From contig JAUTXB010000128.1 in the NCBI GenBank assembly GCA_030838245.1, positions 1 to 17,417 on the forward strand: a stretch of DNA of 17,417 nucleotides, written 5' to 3'. The position numbers and the translations under genes were made by a program. How positions within the stretch are numbered: the first letter of the stretch is position 1; each line of letters begins with the position of its first letter. The notes beneath the pieces are model-generated. The model was not told the origin of the DNA. It saw only the letters and a list, made by a program, of their open reading frames with translations, and ran no database searches. Positions 1 through 7,348 of the stretch are shown here, piece after piece. The DNA is from Acidimicrobiaceae bacterium. GTDB lineage: Bacteria; Actinomycetota; Acidimicrobiia; Acidimicrobiales; RAAP-2.

Positions 1-688
1 GCCAGAGATAGCTCCAGATGATGAATCGTCTGCGAAGCCCACAAGCGCGGGCCGTGGTTATGTAGTCCATGGTCATCACTTCGATAAGGCTGCTGCGGAG
101 GGCCCTTACGAGAAGCGGTGCCATGGAGAGAGCGATGGTCAATGCGGGAAGGGTCAAGTGGTACATAGTGTTGAAGCCGCCCGAACCGCTTCCCGCGATC
201 GGAAAGAGCTTCACTCGAACTCCGAGATAGAGGGCGAGTAGCAGTCCCAGCCAAAACGAGGGAATTCCAAGAGCAGTCGTGAGCATGACTCTGATGACCT
301 GATCGACCCACCTGCCCCGCTTCGCCGCAGCGAGTGTGGCGATCGGGAAGGTGATGAGCAACGTCATCAACGACGCGTAGGCAAGAAGCTCGAGGGAGAC
401 AGGAATACGCGGAATCGTGAGTGACCAGACGCTCTGACCATAGAAGAATGACACCCCGAAGTCGCCATGGACCGCTCCGCGCAAGTAATCCCAATATTGC
501 AGCCACAACGGCTGATTCAGATGCAGTTGATTGCGGGCCTCGTTAACGAGTTGCGGCGTGGCCCTGGATGCCAGCATTGCCGTGACCGGGTCTCCTGGGA
601 TCAGCCGGACGAGGACAAACACAACGACACTGACCCCGAACAGGGCTGGAATAACTTGGGCGATCCTCCAACCGAAATATCGAATCAA
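1..688 (-). CDS. ABC transporter permease, DppB/OppB type (3' end outside window)
   Basis: Inner-membrane permease of a dipeptide/oligopeptide (or nickel) ABC importer. The reading frame is open from about 724 to the window edge, so the C-terminus is missing. Seen directly: a first hydrophobic segment (IAQVIPALFGVSVVVFVLV), then RLIPGDP, then HGDFGVSF, all typical of the DppB N-terminal domain; further hydrophobic segments; and near the edge an EAA-type loop (EVMTMDYITTARACGL) that contacts the ATPase. I chose the TTG at 688 because it gives the family-like start LIRYFGWRIAQ and has AGGAG seven bases upstream. An ATG at 724, with GGAGG four bases upstream, would add 12 residues. It lies 122 bases downstream of the binding-protein gene on the same strand, the usual order for such operons. 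The substrate cannot be read from the sequence. Confidence 0.9.
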   Translation of the reverse strand, partial: MIRYFGWRIAQVIPALFGVSVVVFVLVRLIPGDPVTAMLASRATPQLVNEARNQLHLNQPLWLQYWDYLRGAVHGDFGVSFFYGQSVWSLTIPRIPVSLELLAYASLMTLLITFPIATLAAAKRGRWVDQVIRVMLTTALGIPSFWLGLLLALYLGVRVKLFPIAGSGSGGFNTMYHLTLPALTIALSMAPLLVRALRSSLIEVMTMDYITTARACGLRRRFIIWSYLW

Positions 689-810
689 CGCACCGCTCCT
701 ACCTACGCTTCCGCCGACCACCATCGGCCCTCCGGCAGGACGCCGCCATCACGGGCCGGGATCGGTCGCAGCAATCGGATTCTTGTTGGCGCGGCACTGG
801 CAGTGGCTTA

Positions 811-2412
811 CTAGCTCTTGCGGACATTCTGGAAGAAGTACTGACCCGATGGGTTCGGTGCAAAACCCTTGATCTTGCTCGAGCTCGCATAGATCACGGG
901 AAGGTCAACCACGGGCAGTACGGGCTCGGTAGCGGCGAGAAGTTTCTGGATGGATGCGTAGTCCGTCGTCCTGACAGCGGTGTTCGACGTGGTCTGAGCC
1001 TGAAGGGCGAGCGCCGACCCGGTGGCACTGTGCCATCCGGTGTAGTAGCCGTTCTGAGCAAAGAACATGAACGTCGAGAACTCAAATGCATCTGGTGTGT
1101 CGTTCACGTATGAAGGATTCGTGGTCGCTTGGTAGGTCTGGCTGGTCCACTTCTGATAACCCGTCGTCTGCTCCAGGGACACGATGTTCAACGTGATCCC
1201 GATGGTCTTGAGCGACGCCGCCCAGATCTGAGCGAAGAGTCCTTGAGGTGAATTCCCCGGTGGAACGATGAGCTGGAAGGTGAAGCCCTTCGGATAGCTA
1301 CTCTGCTTCAAAGCCTTCTTCGCCTTCGTCATGTCGTACGGGACTGCATAGCTCGGGTTGTAGAAGAAGGTTCCGCTCGGGAAGGCTGAAAGCGCTGGCT
1401 TTGCCAACCCCGAGAACGCTCGGGTAGCGATGGCATGTTGGTCCAACGAGTACCCCAAGGCGAGGCGAACATTCTGGTCCGCGAACGGCTTGTAGTTCTC
1501 GTTTAGATAGACGAGCTGGATCGAGGGTCCGTAGACTTCATCGACATTGGTGCCGCCGCTTTGCTTCAGTGCTGGAACCTGGTTAGGCGAAACGGTATCG
1601 ATCACATCTGCGGCTCCAGATTGGAGCTGCAGCATTCTGGCGTTGGCGTCGGGGACGTCCTTGAAGATCAAGGTACTAATCGTTGGCTTGTGGGGCCCCC
1701 AGTAGTAGGGATTCTTGACGAGCGTCAGTTGATTGCCCTTTGACCAGGACTGGAGCATGTAAGCCCCCGTGCCGAGCGGATGATCGCCCGCCTGGCTTCC
1801 CCATTGCTTGAAGTTCTTCTCCGAGTAGATCGAGCCGATAAATGTCGAGAGACTCGCAAGCAGGGGCGAGAACGGCTTGGATAAATTGATGGTGACCTGC
1901 TCGGGGCCGACAGCAACGATGCTCTTGATCGCGTTTCCAAAGAGCACCCCATAGGGAGTGCTGGGGTCGGTACCACGGATCAGGGAAAAGACGACATCGG
2001 AGGACGTGAGCAGGGATCCGTCGGAGAATCGCACTCCGGGTCGGAGCGTAAATGTCATGCTCAGGCCTCCTGCACCTGTCGTCCAGGACGACGCAAGCCC
2101 GGGCACGATCTTCTTACCGTCTTGAGAGACCTCGACGAGACGGTCGTACACCTGAAGGTCTGTGGAGATGGACGTTTGATCTCCGTCGACGACCGGATCA
2201 AAGCCGAAGAGGTCGCTCGAGCGATCAAACACCACCGTGCTTCCCGTAGCGTTCGCTGTCGTCGCGCCGGCTGGGATCGTATTGATGAATGTCGACGCAA
2301 CACAGCCCACGGCGACCATGGCCGCGGTCCCGGCTCTGAAGCCCCGTGGTCCGGTCAGGCGCCGTCCGAGTCTGGGGCGAGAGATGCCCAGGGTCTTTTT
2401 GGTTGCACTCAT
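811..2412 (-). CDS. ABC transporter substrate-binding protein, family 5 (peptide/nickel type)
   Basis: Extracellular solute-binding protein of about 533 residues that would deliver peptides or a similar ligand to the downstream permease. Seen directly: a basic N-terminus, then a hydrophobic stretch (residues about 27-48) ending in an AGA/TANA-like signal-peptidase site. The lipobox around Cys37 is weak (AVGC), so a lipoprotein is uncertain. The mature part carries family-5 landmarks: VYDRLVEV, GLASSW, TFTLRPGVRFSDG, LTSSDVVFSL, HPLGTGAYML and KNPYYWG. Start: ATG at 2412 with AAGGAG six bases upstream; the frame stays open another 166 codons upstream but without protein-like character. It is the first gene of the leftward transporter operon and diverges from the aldolase-like gene across a 258-bp spacer. 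Ligand class (peptide, amino acid, metal) is inferred only from family and neighbours. Confidence 0.93.
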   Translation of the reverse strand: MSATKKTLGISRPRLGRRLTGPRGFRAGTAAMVAVGCVASTFINTIPAGATTANATGSTVVFDRSSDLFGFDPVVDGDQTSISTDLQVYDRLVEVSQDGKKIVPGLASSWTTGAGGLSMTFTLRPGVRFSDGSLLTSSDVVFSLIRGTDPSTPYGVLFGNAIKSIVAVGPEQVTINLSKPFSPLLASLSTFIGSIYSEKNFKQWGSQAGDHPLGTGAYMLQSWSKGNQLTLVKNPYYWGPHKPTISTLIFKDVPDANARMLQLQSGAADVIDTVSPNQVPALKQSGGTNVDEVYGPSIQLVYLNENYKPFADQNVRLALGYSLDQHAIATRAFSGLAKPALSAFPSGTFFYNPSYAVPYDMTKAKKALKQSSYPKGFTFQLIVPPGNSPQGLFAQIWAASLKTIGITLNIVSLEQTTGYQKWTSQTYQATTNPSYVNDTPDAFEFSTFMFFAQNGYYTGWHSATGSALALQAQTTSNTAVRTTDYASIQKLLAATEPVLPVVDLPVIYASSSKIKGFAPNPSGQYFFQNVRKS

Positions 2413-2544
2413 AAATCGCTCCTTTTGCAATCGATGCGACCGACGGGCCTTGATCGCCCCCAGAGGGGCGGACAGGTGATGGAACCCTGCGTGTCGTTTG
2501 CAGGTTGCGGAGGACATTAACAATCTGTTGCTGGCAGTGAAAGG
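2413..2544 (-). promoter_or_regulatory. Structured leader of the binding-protein gene
   Basis: The 5' leader of the transporter mRNA contains two hairpins. The first pairs CGCCCC (2455-2460) with GGGGCG (2465-2470) around a CAGA loop. The second pairs AACCTGC with GCAGG-GTT, about 2480-2510 on the plus strand. AAGGAG lies 3' of both, just before the start codon. I could not match this to a known riboswitch class. It may be an attenuator, or simply a structured UTR. Confidence 0.3.
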
Positions 2545-2565
2545 TATACTGACAACTGTTAACAG
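2545..2565 (+). promoter_or_regulatory. Candidate -10 box and perfect dyad in the divergent promoter region
   Basis: TATACT at 2545-2550 is a good -10 candidate for the rightward aldolase/kbl genes, although no clear -35 lies 16-18 bases upstream. Six bases downstream is the perfect palindrome CTGTTAACAG (2556-2565). Related half-sites (TTAACAATCTGTT) lie just upstream at about 2517-2529. The placement between divergent operons suggests a repressor operator. The regulator is unknown and none is encoded in the window. Confidence 0.35.
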
Positions 2566-2682
2566 GCTGGAAACAACATCGGCTGGTACGTTCGAATGGA
2601 TCCCAGGGCGTCTCGCCTTGGAGCCCACGGCCCCGTCGTGGTGATGACCTGGGCCCAAGAGTGAAAGGCGTTGAACCGAGAG

Positions 2683-3753
2683 ATGCCTGCCGACGATTCT
2701 CAGCCGATCGATCTTCGCAGTGACGCGATAACACTCCCGACAGATGCGATGTGGGACGCCATGCGCTCGGCGGACCTTCGATGGGCCTCGGCTGGAGAGG
2801 ATCCGGCGCTCCAGGAACTGGAAGACGAGGGCTCCCGACTGACCGGCAAGGAGGCGGCGCTCTTCGTCCTCACTGGAGGCATGGCGAATCTCGTCGCGCT
2901 CATGACGCACACGACCCGCGGAGATCAGATCCTCCTCGAGTCCTCTTCACACATCCTCTGGTGCGAAGAGTGGAGCTTCGCTCACATCTGTGGTCTCGTG
3001 CATCGGTCCGTCGAGGGCATCCGTGGACAAATTCGACCTGCAGACGTGTCGGGGATGGCCCTCGACTCGCTCTACCGTCACCGCCCTCGCACTTCCCTAC
3101 TTTGTCTCGAGAACACCGACAACACGTTCGGGGAGGCCGTGGGTCCTGATTACGTGACAGAGGTTGCAAGCGCGGCGCATGCACTCGATATATCCGTGCA
3201 TCTCGACGGCGCCCGCCTATTCAACGCTTGCGTCGCGCTCGATGTCCCGGCCGACGAGGTACTCGCCGGCGTAGACAGCTCCGTAATCAGTTTGAATAAA
3301 GGCCTCAGCGCCCCTGGAGGAGCGCTGCTCGTGGGCAGCGCGGACTTCGTGCGCGAAGCGAGGGTAAACCTACGGCGGCTAGGTGGCGCCTCCTACCATC
3401 AAGCGGGGATGTACGCGGCGGCCGGTCTCGTCGCTCTTCGGGACATGATTCCCCAACTTGCCGAGGACAACCGGCGGGCGGCACTTCTGGCCCGCCTGCT
3501 CGCAGGCATACCCGGCCTGGTCGTGGATATTGGGCCCACTCCGACCAACATCGTGATTACGAGGCTCGGTCCAGAGCTCGTAGCTGCGCAGGAATTCGTC
3601 GACAGGCTCGCATCACGAGGCGTACGGGGTTACGCCTCTCGAGATTCCTCGGTCAGGTTCGTCACACACCGCCACGTTGACGATAGAGACATCGAGACGG
3701 CTGCCGCCGAGATTGCCTCGGTGGTGCGTACCTGCTGGAACTCTGACGCCTGA
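2683..3753 (+). CDS. Threonine aldolase-like PLP enzyme (beta-eliminating lyase family)
   Basis: Fold-type I PLP enzyme of about 356 residues; relatives cleave threonine or allo-threonine to glycine and acetaldehyde. Seen directly (numbers from the alternative TTG at 2671; subtract 4 for the ATG used here): IDLRSDAITLPTDAM at the N-terminus, GEDPALQELE (42-51), GKEAALFVLTGGMAN (59-73), SSSHI with His94 matching the PLP-stacking His, VHLDGARLFNA with Asp179 for the PLP ring nitrogen, and LNKGLSAPGG with Lys210 as Schiff-base lysine. The family motif ENTHN reads ENTDN here (Asp150), replacing a His thought to help in substrate handling. Start choice is open: ATG 2683 lacks a clean Shine-Dalgarno, and TTG 2671 has AAAGG only two bases away. 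It lies 60 bases upstream of kbl on the same strand, so cotranscription and a glycine-forming role are likely; exact substrate is uncertain. Confidence 0.85.
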   Translation: MPADDSQPIDLRSDAITLPTDAMWDAMRSADLRWASAGEDPALQELEDEGSRLTGKEAALFVLTGGMANLVALMTHTTRGDQILLESSSHILWCEEWSFAHICGLVHRSVEGIRGQIRPADVSGMALDSLYRHRPRTSLLCLENTDNTFGEAVGPDYVTEVASAAHALDISVHLDGARLFNACVALDVPADEVLAGVDSSVISLNKGLSAPGGALLVGSADFVREARVNLRRLGGASYHQAGMYAAAGLVALRDMIPQLAEDNRRAALLARLLAGIPGLVVDIGPTPTNIVITRLGPELVAAQEFVDRLASRGVRGYASRDSSVRFVTHRHVDDRDIETAAAEIASVVRTCWNSDA

Positions 3754-3813
3754 CGGGAGATCGAGGGCGACTCAATGACGTCCTCCTAAGGGAGGCGGTG
3801 AAAGGAATGCCAG

Positions 3814-5019
3814 ATGTACGACTCAATTCGCCGGTCCATAGAGGATCGGCTCGCAGAGGCGCGGTCCTCGGGCGTCTACAAGCAGGAAGCGGTTATCACG
3901 ACTGCTCAGTCCGCCCATATCCGCGTGGATGGCGGGACGACTGGTGAGCTCCTCAATCTCTGCGCAAACAACTACCTCGGTCTGGCGGATCATCCTGAGC
4001 TGATCGCAGCGGCGAGCTCGGCACTGCAACGATGGGGCCTCGGCACCGCGTCGGTTCGCTTCATCTGCGGCACGCAGAGCCTCCACCGGGAACTCGAAGC
4101 TCGACTGGCGGGTTTCCTGGCGAAAGATGACGCAATTCTCTTCTCTTCGTGCTTCGACGCCAACGGCGGGCTCTTTGAAGCTCTGCTCTCGGACGAGGAC
4201 GCCGTGATCTCTGACGCCCTCAATCACGCCTCCATAATCGACGGAATTCGCCTCTGTAAGGCGCGGCGGTTCCGTTACGCCAACGGAGACATGGATGAAC
4301 TCGAGGCACGCCTTCGCGAGTCGTCCAACCTTCGGTATCGGTTGATAGCTACCGACGGAGTCTTCTCGATGGACGGCTACCTCGCAAAGCTCGACCAGAT
4401 TTGCGATCTGGCCGACCGATATGACGCCCTAGTCATGGTCGACGATTCTCATGCTGTCGGTTTCGTCGGACCGAACGGTCGAGGGACTCCAGAACACTAC
4501 GGCGTCGAAGATCGAGTAGATATCCTGACTGGAACCTTCGGCAAGGCGCTCGGAGGTGCGGGCGGTGGCTATGTCGCAGGACGGCGAGAGATCATCGAGC
4601 TGCTTCGCCAACAAGCACGGCCCTACCTGTTTTCCAACAGCATTGCACCGGCAATCGTAGCGGCCACACTCAAGGCCCTTGATTTGGTCGACGAGTCACC
4701 CGTCCTCCGTGACCGACTGCGATCGAACACCAGGTATTTCCGCTCCCGCATGACAGAGCTCGGATTCGAGGTGCTTCCAGGTGAACATCCGATTGTTCCG
4801 ATCATGATCGGTGACGAGGTTGTTGCTCAGGAGTTCTCTCGCACCTTGTTCAGTCACGGTGTCTACGCCGTCAGTTTCTCGTACCCGGTGGTGCCTCGCG
4901 GGATGGCAAGGATCCGTACTCAGATGTCGACCGCTCACTCGACGAGCGACCTTGATTTCGCGATCGCCCAGTTCATCGCGGCGCGGCCCAGCACAATCCC
5001 AGAGGCAAACGCTGAGTAA
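3814..5019 (+). CDS. kbl: Glycine C-acetyltransferase (2-amino-3-ketobutyrate CoA ligase)
   Basis: PLP-dependent alpha-oxoamine synthase that converts 2-amino-3-ketobutyrate plus CoA to glycine and acetyl-CoA, the second step of threonine breakdown through threonine dehydrogenase. The 401 residues match the usual length of about 398. Seen directly: [11 protein letters not shown] (52-62), [16 protein letters not shown] (80-95), LNHASIIDG (136-144), TDGVFSMDG (180-188), [11 protein letters not shown] (209-219), and the PLP lysine Lys244 in [14 protein letters not shown], at the same number as in the E. coli enzyme; then [15 protein letters not shown] 3814 has AAGGA about seven bases upstream. 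No threonine dehydrogenase gene is in the window, so its substrate would come from elsewhere. Other oxoamine synthases (BioF, HemA) fit less well because RPYLFSNS and SVRFICGTQ are Kbl-like. Confidence 0.95.
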   Translation: MYDSIRRSIEDRLAEARSSGVYKQEAVITTAQSAHIRVDGGTTGELLNLCANNYLGLADHPELIAAASSALQRWGLGTASVRFICGTQSLHRELEARLAGFLAKDDAILFSSCFDANGGLFEALLSDEDAVISDALNHASIIDGIRLCKARRFRYANGDMDELEARLRESSNLRYRLIATDGVFSMDGYLAKLDQICDLADRYDALVMVDDSHAVGFVGPNGRGTPEHYGVEDRVDILTGTFGKALGGAGGGYVAGRREIIELLRQQARPYLFSNSIAPAIVAATLKALDLVDESPVLRDRLRSNTRYFRSRMTELGFEVLPGEHPIVPIMIGDEVVAQEFSRTLFSHGVYAVSFSYPVVPRGMARIRTQMSTAHSTSDLDFAIAQFIAARPSTIPEANAE

Positions 5020-5038
5020 GTGTGGCCATTTCGTGGAT

Positions 5039-5302
5039 TCATCGTTTGCGGACCGTAGAGGCGAGTCCCTGGGCGATGCGCTCCCAGGTACCGTTTCTCG
5101 ACCATTCGAGGTGATAGCGATCCACGGCGTTCCAGTTCGGATAGCTCTCGCGAGGCGCTCGCTACTGACCGCCGGTCGCCGCCACGTAGAGATCGCATCG
5201 ACCACCCGGCGGGGGCCGAACCTTGACCAGCGGGCCCATCAACCCCGGTGTCCGATTCGGAGAGACCAGATCGCCGATTAGCGTCCACTCCTCGTCGCTC
5301 AC
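5039..5302 (-). pseudogene. IS5-family transposase relic (N-terminal part)
   Basis: Three blocks of an IS5-type transposase N-terminus appear in order on the minus strand but in shifting frames. VSDEEWTLIGDLVSP starts at a GTG at 5302. RRVVDAIS lies around 5209-5185 in another frame. YPNWNAVDRYHLEW and NGTWERI run from 5143 back in the first frame, to a stop at 5039-5041. The stretch RTGCQW expected between the second and third blocks is lost, and an in-frame stop lies there. The catalytic DDE part is absent. The fragment ends 20 bases from the kbl stop codon. The motifs are recognised from family knowledge; no terminal inverted repeats were found. Confidence 0.7.
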
Positions 5303-5303
5303 G

Positions 5304-5483
5304 TCACCATGCGTCGTTCGCTACGCCTAGGCCGCTGCACCCGCATCGGGCTCCTTGTTTCAATTGCAAGCAAAGGGTTTCTGCCATTGCACTAGTTACG
5401 ACCCGGGGTTGCACCTCGTTCATGTGCGGCAACACCACCTCGAAGGACCGCGCAAGGCCATCGTCGGTGACCTCCACCGGGTC
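5304..5483 (-). pseudogene. ISAzo13-like transposase N-terminal relic
   Basis: A minus-strand frame from about 5483 to a stop at 5304-5306 reads DDGLARSFEVVLPHMNEV, then QPRVVTSAMAETL, and later SGLGVAN. This resembles the N-terminus of ISAzo13-family transposases (pattern LARxFexLLPhLdErQRRl, then AxAmAexLgrGG, then A..GvS). Only about 55 codons remain. It abuts the IS5-type relic, so two different elements have decayed next to each other between kbl and sdaA. Family assignment rests on a short similarity. Confidence 0.5.
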
Positions 5484-5516
5484 ACAGGACTACGCACGTA
5501 CAATCAGCCTTAAGAG

Positions 5517-6890
5517 TTAACACTCGATGAAGTTCACAGCGAGGCCGCCCCTTGATGTCTCTTTGTATATAACGTTCATGTCCGCTCCCGTCTCTCTCAT
5601 GGTCTTAATGACAGTGTCGAGAGAGATGATGTGATGGCCGTCTCCTCGAAGCGCCGTTCGCGCGGAAGCAATGGCTTGGACTGAAGCGATGGCGTTGCGC
5701 TCTATGCACGGAATTTGAACCAGGCCACCGACGGGATCGCAGGTAAGTCCCAGGTTATGTTCCATGCCGATCTCTGCGGCATTTTCCGCCTGTTCGGGGG
5801 TTCCTCCGAGTGCTTCCGCCATGGCTGCTGCTGCCATAGAGCAAGCCGAACCAACCTCTCCCTGGCAACCGACCTCGGCTCCAGAAATCGAAGCTGACAT
5901 CTTGTATATGAGTCCAATCGCCCCGGCGGTTAGAAGAAATCGGACCACGGCGTCGTCGTCGGCTCCGGGAACAAATCTCGTAAAATAATGAAGCACGGCA
6001 GGGATGATTCCCGCAGCACCATTGGTTGGGGCCGTGACCACTCGTCCACCAGCGGCATTCTCTTCGCTTACTGCGAGTGCATACAGTGTGATCCAGTCCA
6101 TCCCTTGCAATGCGTCTTGAGGCTCGATGCCCAACGTCAATTGTCTGAACAATTCAGGGGCACGCCGGCGGACTCTCAGTGGACCGGGCAAGATCCCGTC
6201 TTGCCGACAGCCGCGCGCCACGCACTCCTGCATTACATCCCAGATATGAAGAAGACCGGACCAAATCTCCGCCTTTGATCTCCAAATAAGCTCGTTTGCA
6301 AGCACGACCCCGCTTATTGGCAGCCCCGTTGCCTGGCAGTGGTCGAGCAGCTGAATTCCAGATGAGAATGGGTAAACGGGCGAGGCGTCATTCCCTCTAA
6401 TCCCGCCGGCTTGGTCGACAGAATCGCCGATAACAAAACCCCCGCCTACTGAGTAATACGTCTCGACACGTAGCTCATGTCTATCACGATCAAAAGCAAA
6501 GAATCGCATCCCATTTGGATGAAATGGAAGCGATTTCCTCCCATACATGATGATGTGCTTGTCCTCGTTGAAATAGATCTCATGCGAGCCGAGCAGACAC
6601 AGCCGCTCCGCAGCTCGAAGCTGCGCCAGCTTGCTCTCGATCATGGATGGATCGACTCGCTCAGGTGTTCCTCCACTCAATCCCAAAACGATGGCCTTGT
6701 CACTCCCGTGTCCGTACCCAGTTGCCCCGAGGGAACCGAACAGTTCGACGCGCACGGACGCTGTGGAAAGAAGCAAATCTGAGTTCTTGAGGCCCTGAAC
6801 AAACAGTAATGCAGCACGCATCGGTCCGACAGTATGTGAACTAGATGGGCCGATACCAATGGAAAACATGTCGAAAATGCTAAGGCTCAT
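5517..6890 (-). CDS. sdaA: L-serine ammonia-lyase (L-serine dehydratase), iron-sulfur type
   Basis: Single-chain [4Fe-4S] L-serine dehydratase of 457 residues that deaminates serine to pyruvate and ammonia in the cytoplasm. Seen directly: [20 protein letters not shown] at the N-terminus, GHGSDKA (60-66), SVGGGFV (147-153), [14 protein letters not shown] (287-300), and cluster cysteines Cys342 ([10 protein letters not shown]), Cys384 (GLTCDPVGG) and Cys395 (QIPCIERNA). The last residue is Cys457 in NFIEC, matching the C-terminal cysteine described as the fourth, displaceable cluster ligand in the Legionella enzyme. All catalytic landmarks are intact. ATG 6890 gives the normal family N-terminus but has only a weak Shine-Dalgarno. 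It overlaps the stop of an upstream ORF as ATGA, pointing to translational coupling. It lies downstream of a gcvP relic and a tandem glycine riboswitch. Confidence 0.96.
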   Translation of the reverse strand: MSLSIFDMFSIGIGPSSSHTVGPMRAALLFVQGLKNSDLLLSTASVRVELFGSLGATGYGHGSDKAIVLGLSGGTPERVDPSMIESKLAQLRAAERLCLLGSHEIYFNEDKHIIMYGRKSLPFHPNGMRFFAFDRDRHELRVETYYSVGGGFVIGDSVDQAGGIRGNDASPVYPFSSGIQLLDHCQATGLPISGVVLANELIWRSKAEIWSGLLHIWDVMQECVARGCRQDGILPGPLRVRRRAPELFRQLTLGIEPQDALQGMDWITLYALAVSEENAAGGRVVTAPTNGAAGIIPAVLHYFTRFVPGADDDAVVRFLLTAGAIGLIYKMSASISGAEVGCQGEVGSACSMAAAAMAEALGGTPEQAENAAEIGMEHNLGLTCDPVGGLVQIPCIERNAIASVQAIASARTALRGDGHHIISLDTVIKTMRETGADMNVIYKETSRGGLAVNFIEC

Positions 6891-7294
6891 ATCGGATAGC
6901 TCGTTTCCCCATTAGAACCTAAAGTGCCGCCGCGCTCCTTCAACGGTCGTGACGAATTAAAGACAGCGCCGACCCCCGTTGTTCGCGAAAGGCGCATCAG
7001 GAAGAGTGGATGCGGAAGAGGTCCTCGATTGCCATTGTCACGAATCCCAAGTGTCGAAGAGTGGATAGATGCGCACGAGGCTTCGGTCTCCGTACGCTCG
7101 GTCGATTCGCGCGACAGGTGGCCGATACTTTCCCGCAGATGCTCTGGTGGGGAATGCCGCTTCCTGACGGTCGTAGGTTCGATCCCAGGGACCCGCCAGT
7201 GCTGCGGCAGTATCTTGGCCTGCGCGTCCGAGGACGTTCCGATGTTCCTGCGCAGAAAAGGTCCTCGGGAAATAGGGTAAGTGTGGTCGGTCAC
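6887..7294 (-). CDS. Chimeric leader ORF, gcvP N-terminus then out-of-frame sequence, overlapping sdaA
   Basis: Starting at GTG 7294 (AGGAG five bases upstream, at 7304-7300), a frame of 135 codons stays open through the gcvP deletion scar and through sequence with no recognisable protein similarity. It ends in TGA at 6889-6887, which overlaps the sdaA ATG as ATGA. The first roughly 30 residues (with [16 protein letters not shown]) are the N-terminus of glycine dehydrogenase; the rest is frame-shifted relative to the C-terminal gcvP relic. It may be translated only to deliver ribosomes to sdaA. An upstream ATG at 7321 in the same frame is less well placed. Whether a protein accumulates is unknown. 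Confidence 0.4.
   Translation of the reverse strand: MTDHTYPISRGPFLRRNIGTSSDAQAKILPQHWRVPGIEPTTVRKRHSPPEHLRESIGHLSRESTERTETEASCASIHSSTLGIRDNGNRGPLPHPLFLMRLSRTTGVGAVFNSSRPLKERGGTLGSNGETSYPI
7038..7294 (-). pseudogene. gcvP: gcvP (glycine dehydrogenase, P-protein) relic with huge internal deletion
   Basis: The P-protein is normally about 950 residues and performs PLP-dependent glycine decarboxylation in the glycine cleavage system. Only its two ends remain. From GTG 7294 the N-terminal motif [16 protein letters not shown] is read (family: F.RRHIGPS...Q..ML). In a different frame, from about 7226 to TGA 7038, the C-terminal region is read as [20 protein letters not shown] and [16 protein letters not shown] (family: WDRPYSRE.AAFP ... 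PPVARIDN.YGDRNLVC). The usual terminal CTCPP is replaced by [11 protein letters not shown]. The junction lies near 7205-7225. About 870 codons, including the PLP lysine region, are lost, so this is not a functional enzyme. A glycine riboswitch directly upstream supports the identification. Confidence 0.75.
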
Positions 7295-7348
7295 GGAGGC
7301 TCCTGACTTCGCTTCGCTCATTGCGAAGGCGAGTAGATGGCCTCCCCG
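7295..7348 (-). promoter_or_regulatory. Candidate riboswitch expression platform
   Basis: Between aptamer 2 and the GTG at 7294, GGAGGC (7345-7340) can pair perfectly with GCCTCC (7300-7295). GCCTCC sits between the Shine-Dalgarno AGGAG (7304-7300) and the start codon. Inside lies another hairpin, TCGC-C-TTCGC (7332-7323) with GCGAAGCGA (7317-7309). There is no U-tract, so translational control by masking the initiation region looks more likely than termination. No folding was computed. Confidence 0.4.

Noticed and set aside
2122..2520. 132-codon plus-strand frame
   Set aside because: It is antisense to the N-terminal coding part and leader of the substrate-binding protein, whose family motifs are unambiguous.
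3782..3795. Short inverted repeat CCTCC-TAAG-GGAGG upstream of kbl
   Set aside because: Only five base pairs, and it is not positioned to mask the Shine-Dalgarno chosen for kbl.
7141..7200. tRNA-like T-arm (GGTTCGATCCC) on the plus strand, with a CCGCCA a few bases later
   Set aside because: The T stem has two mismatches, no 5' acceptor strand pairs with it, and the anticodon arm has an 8-base loop; on the minus strand the same bases encode the gcvP C-terminal relic.
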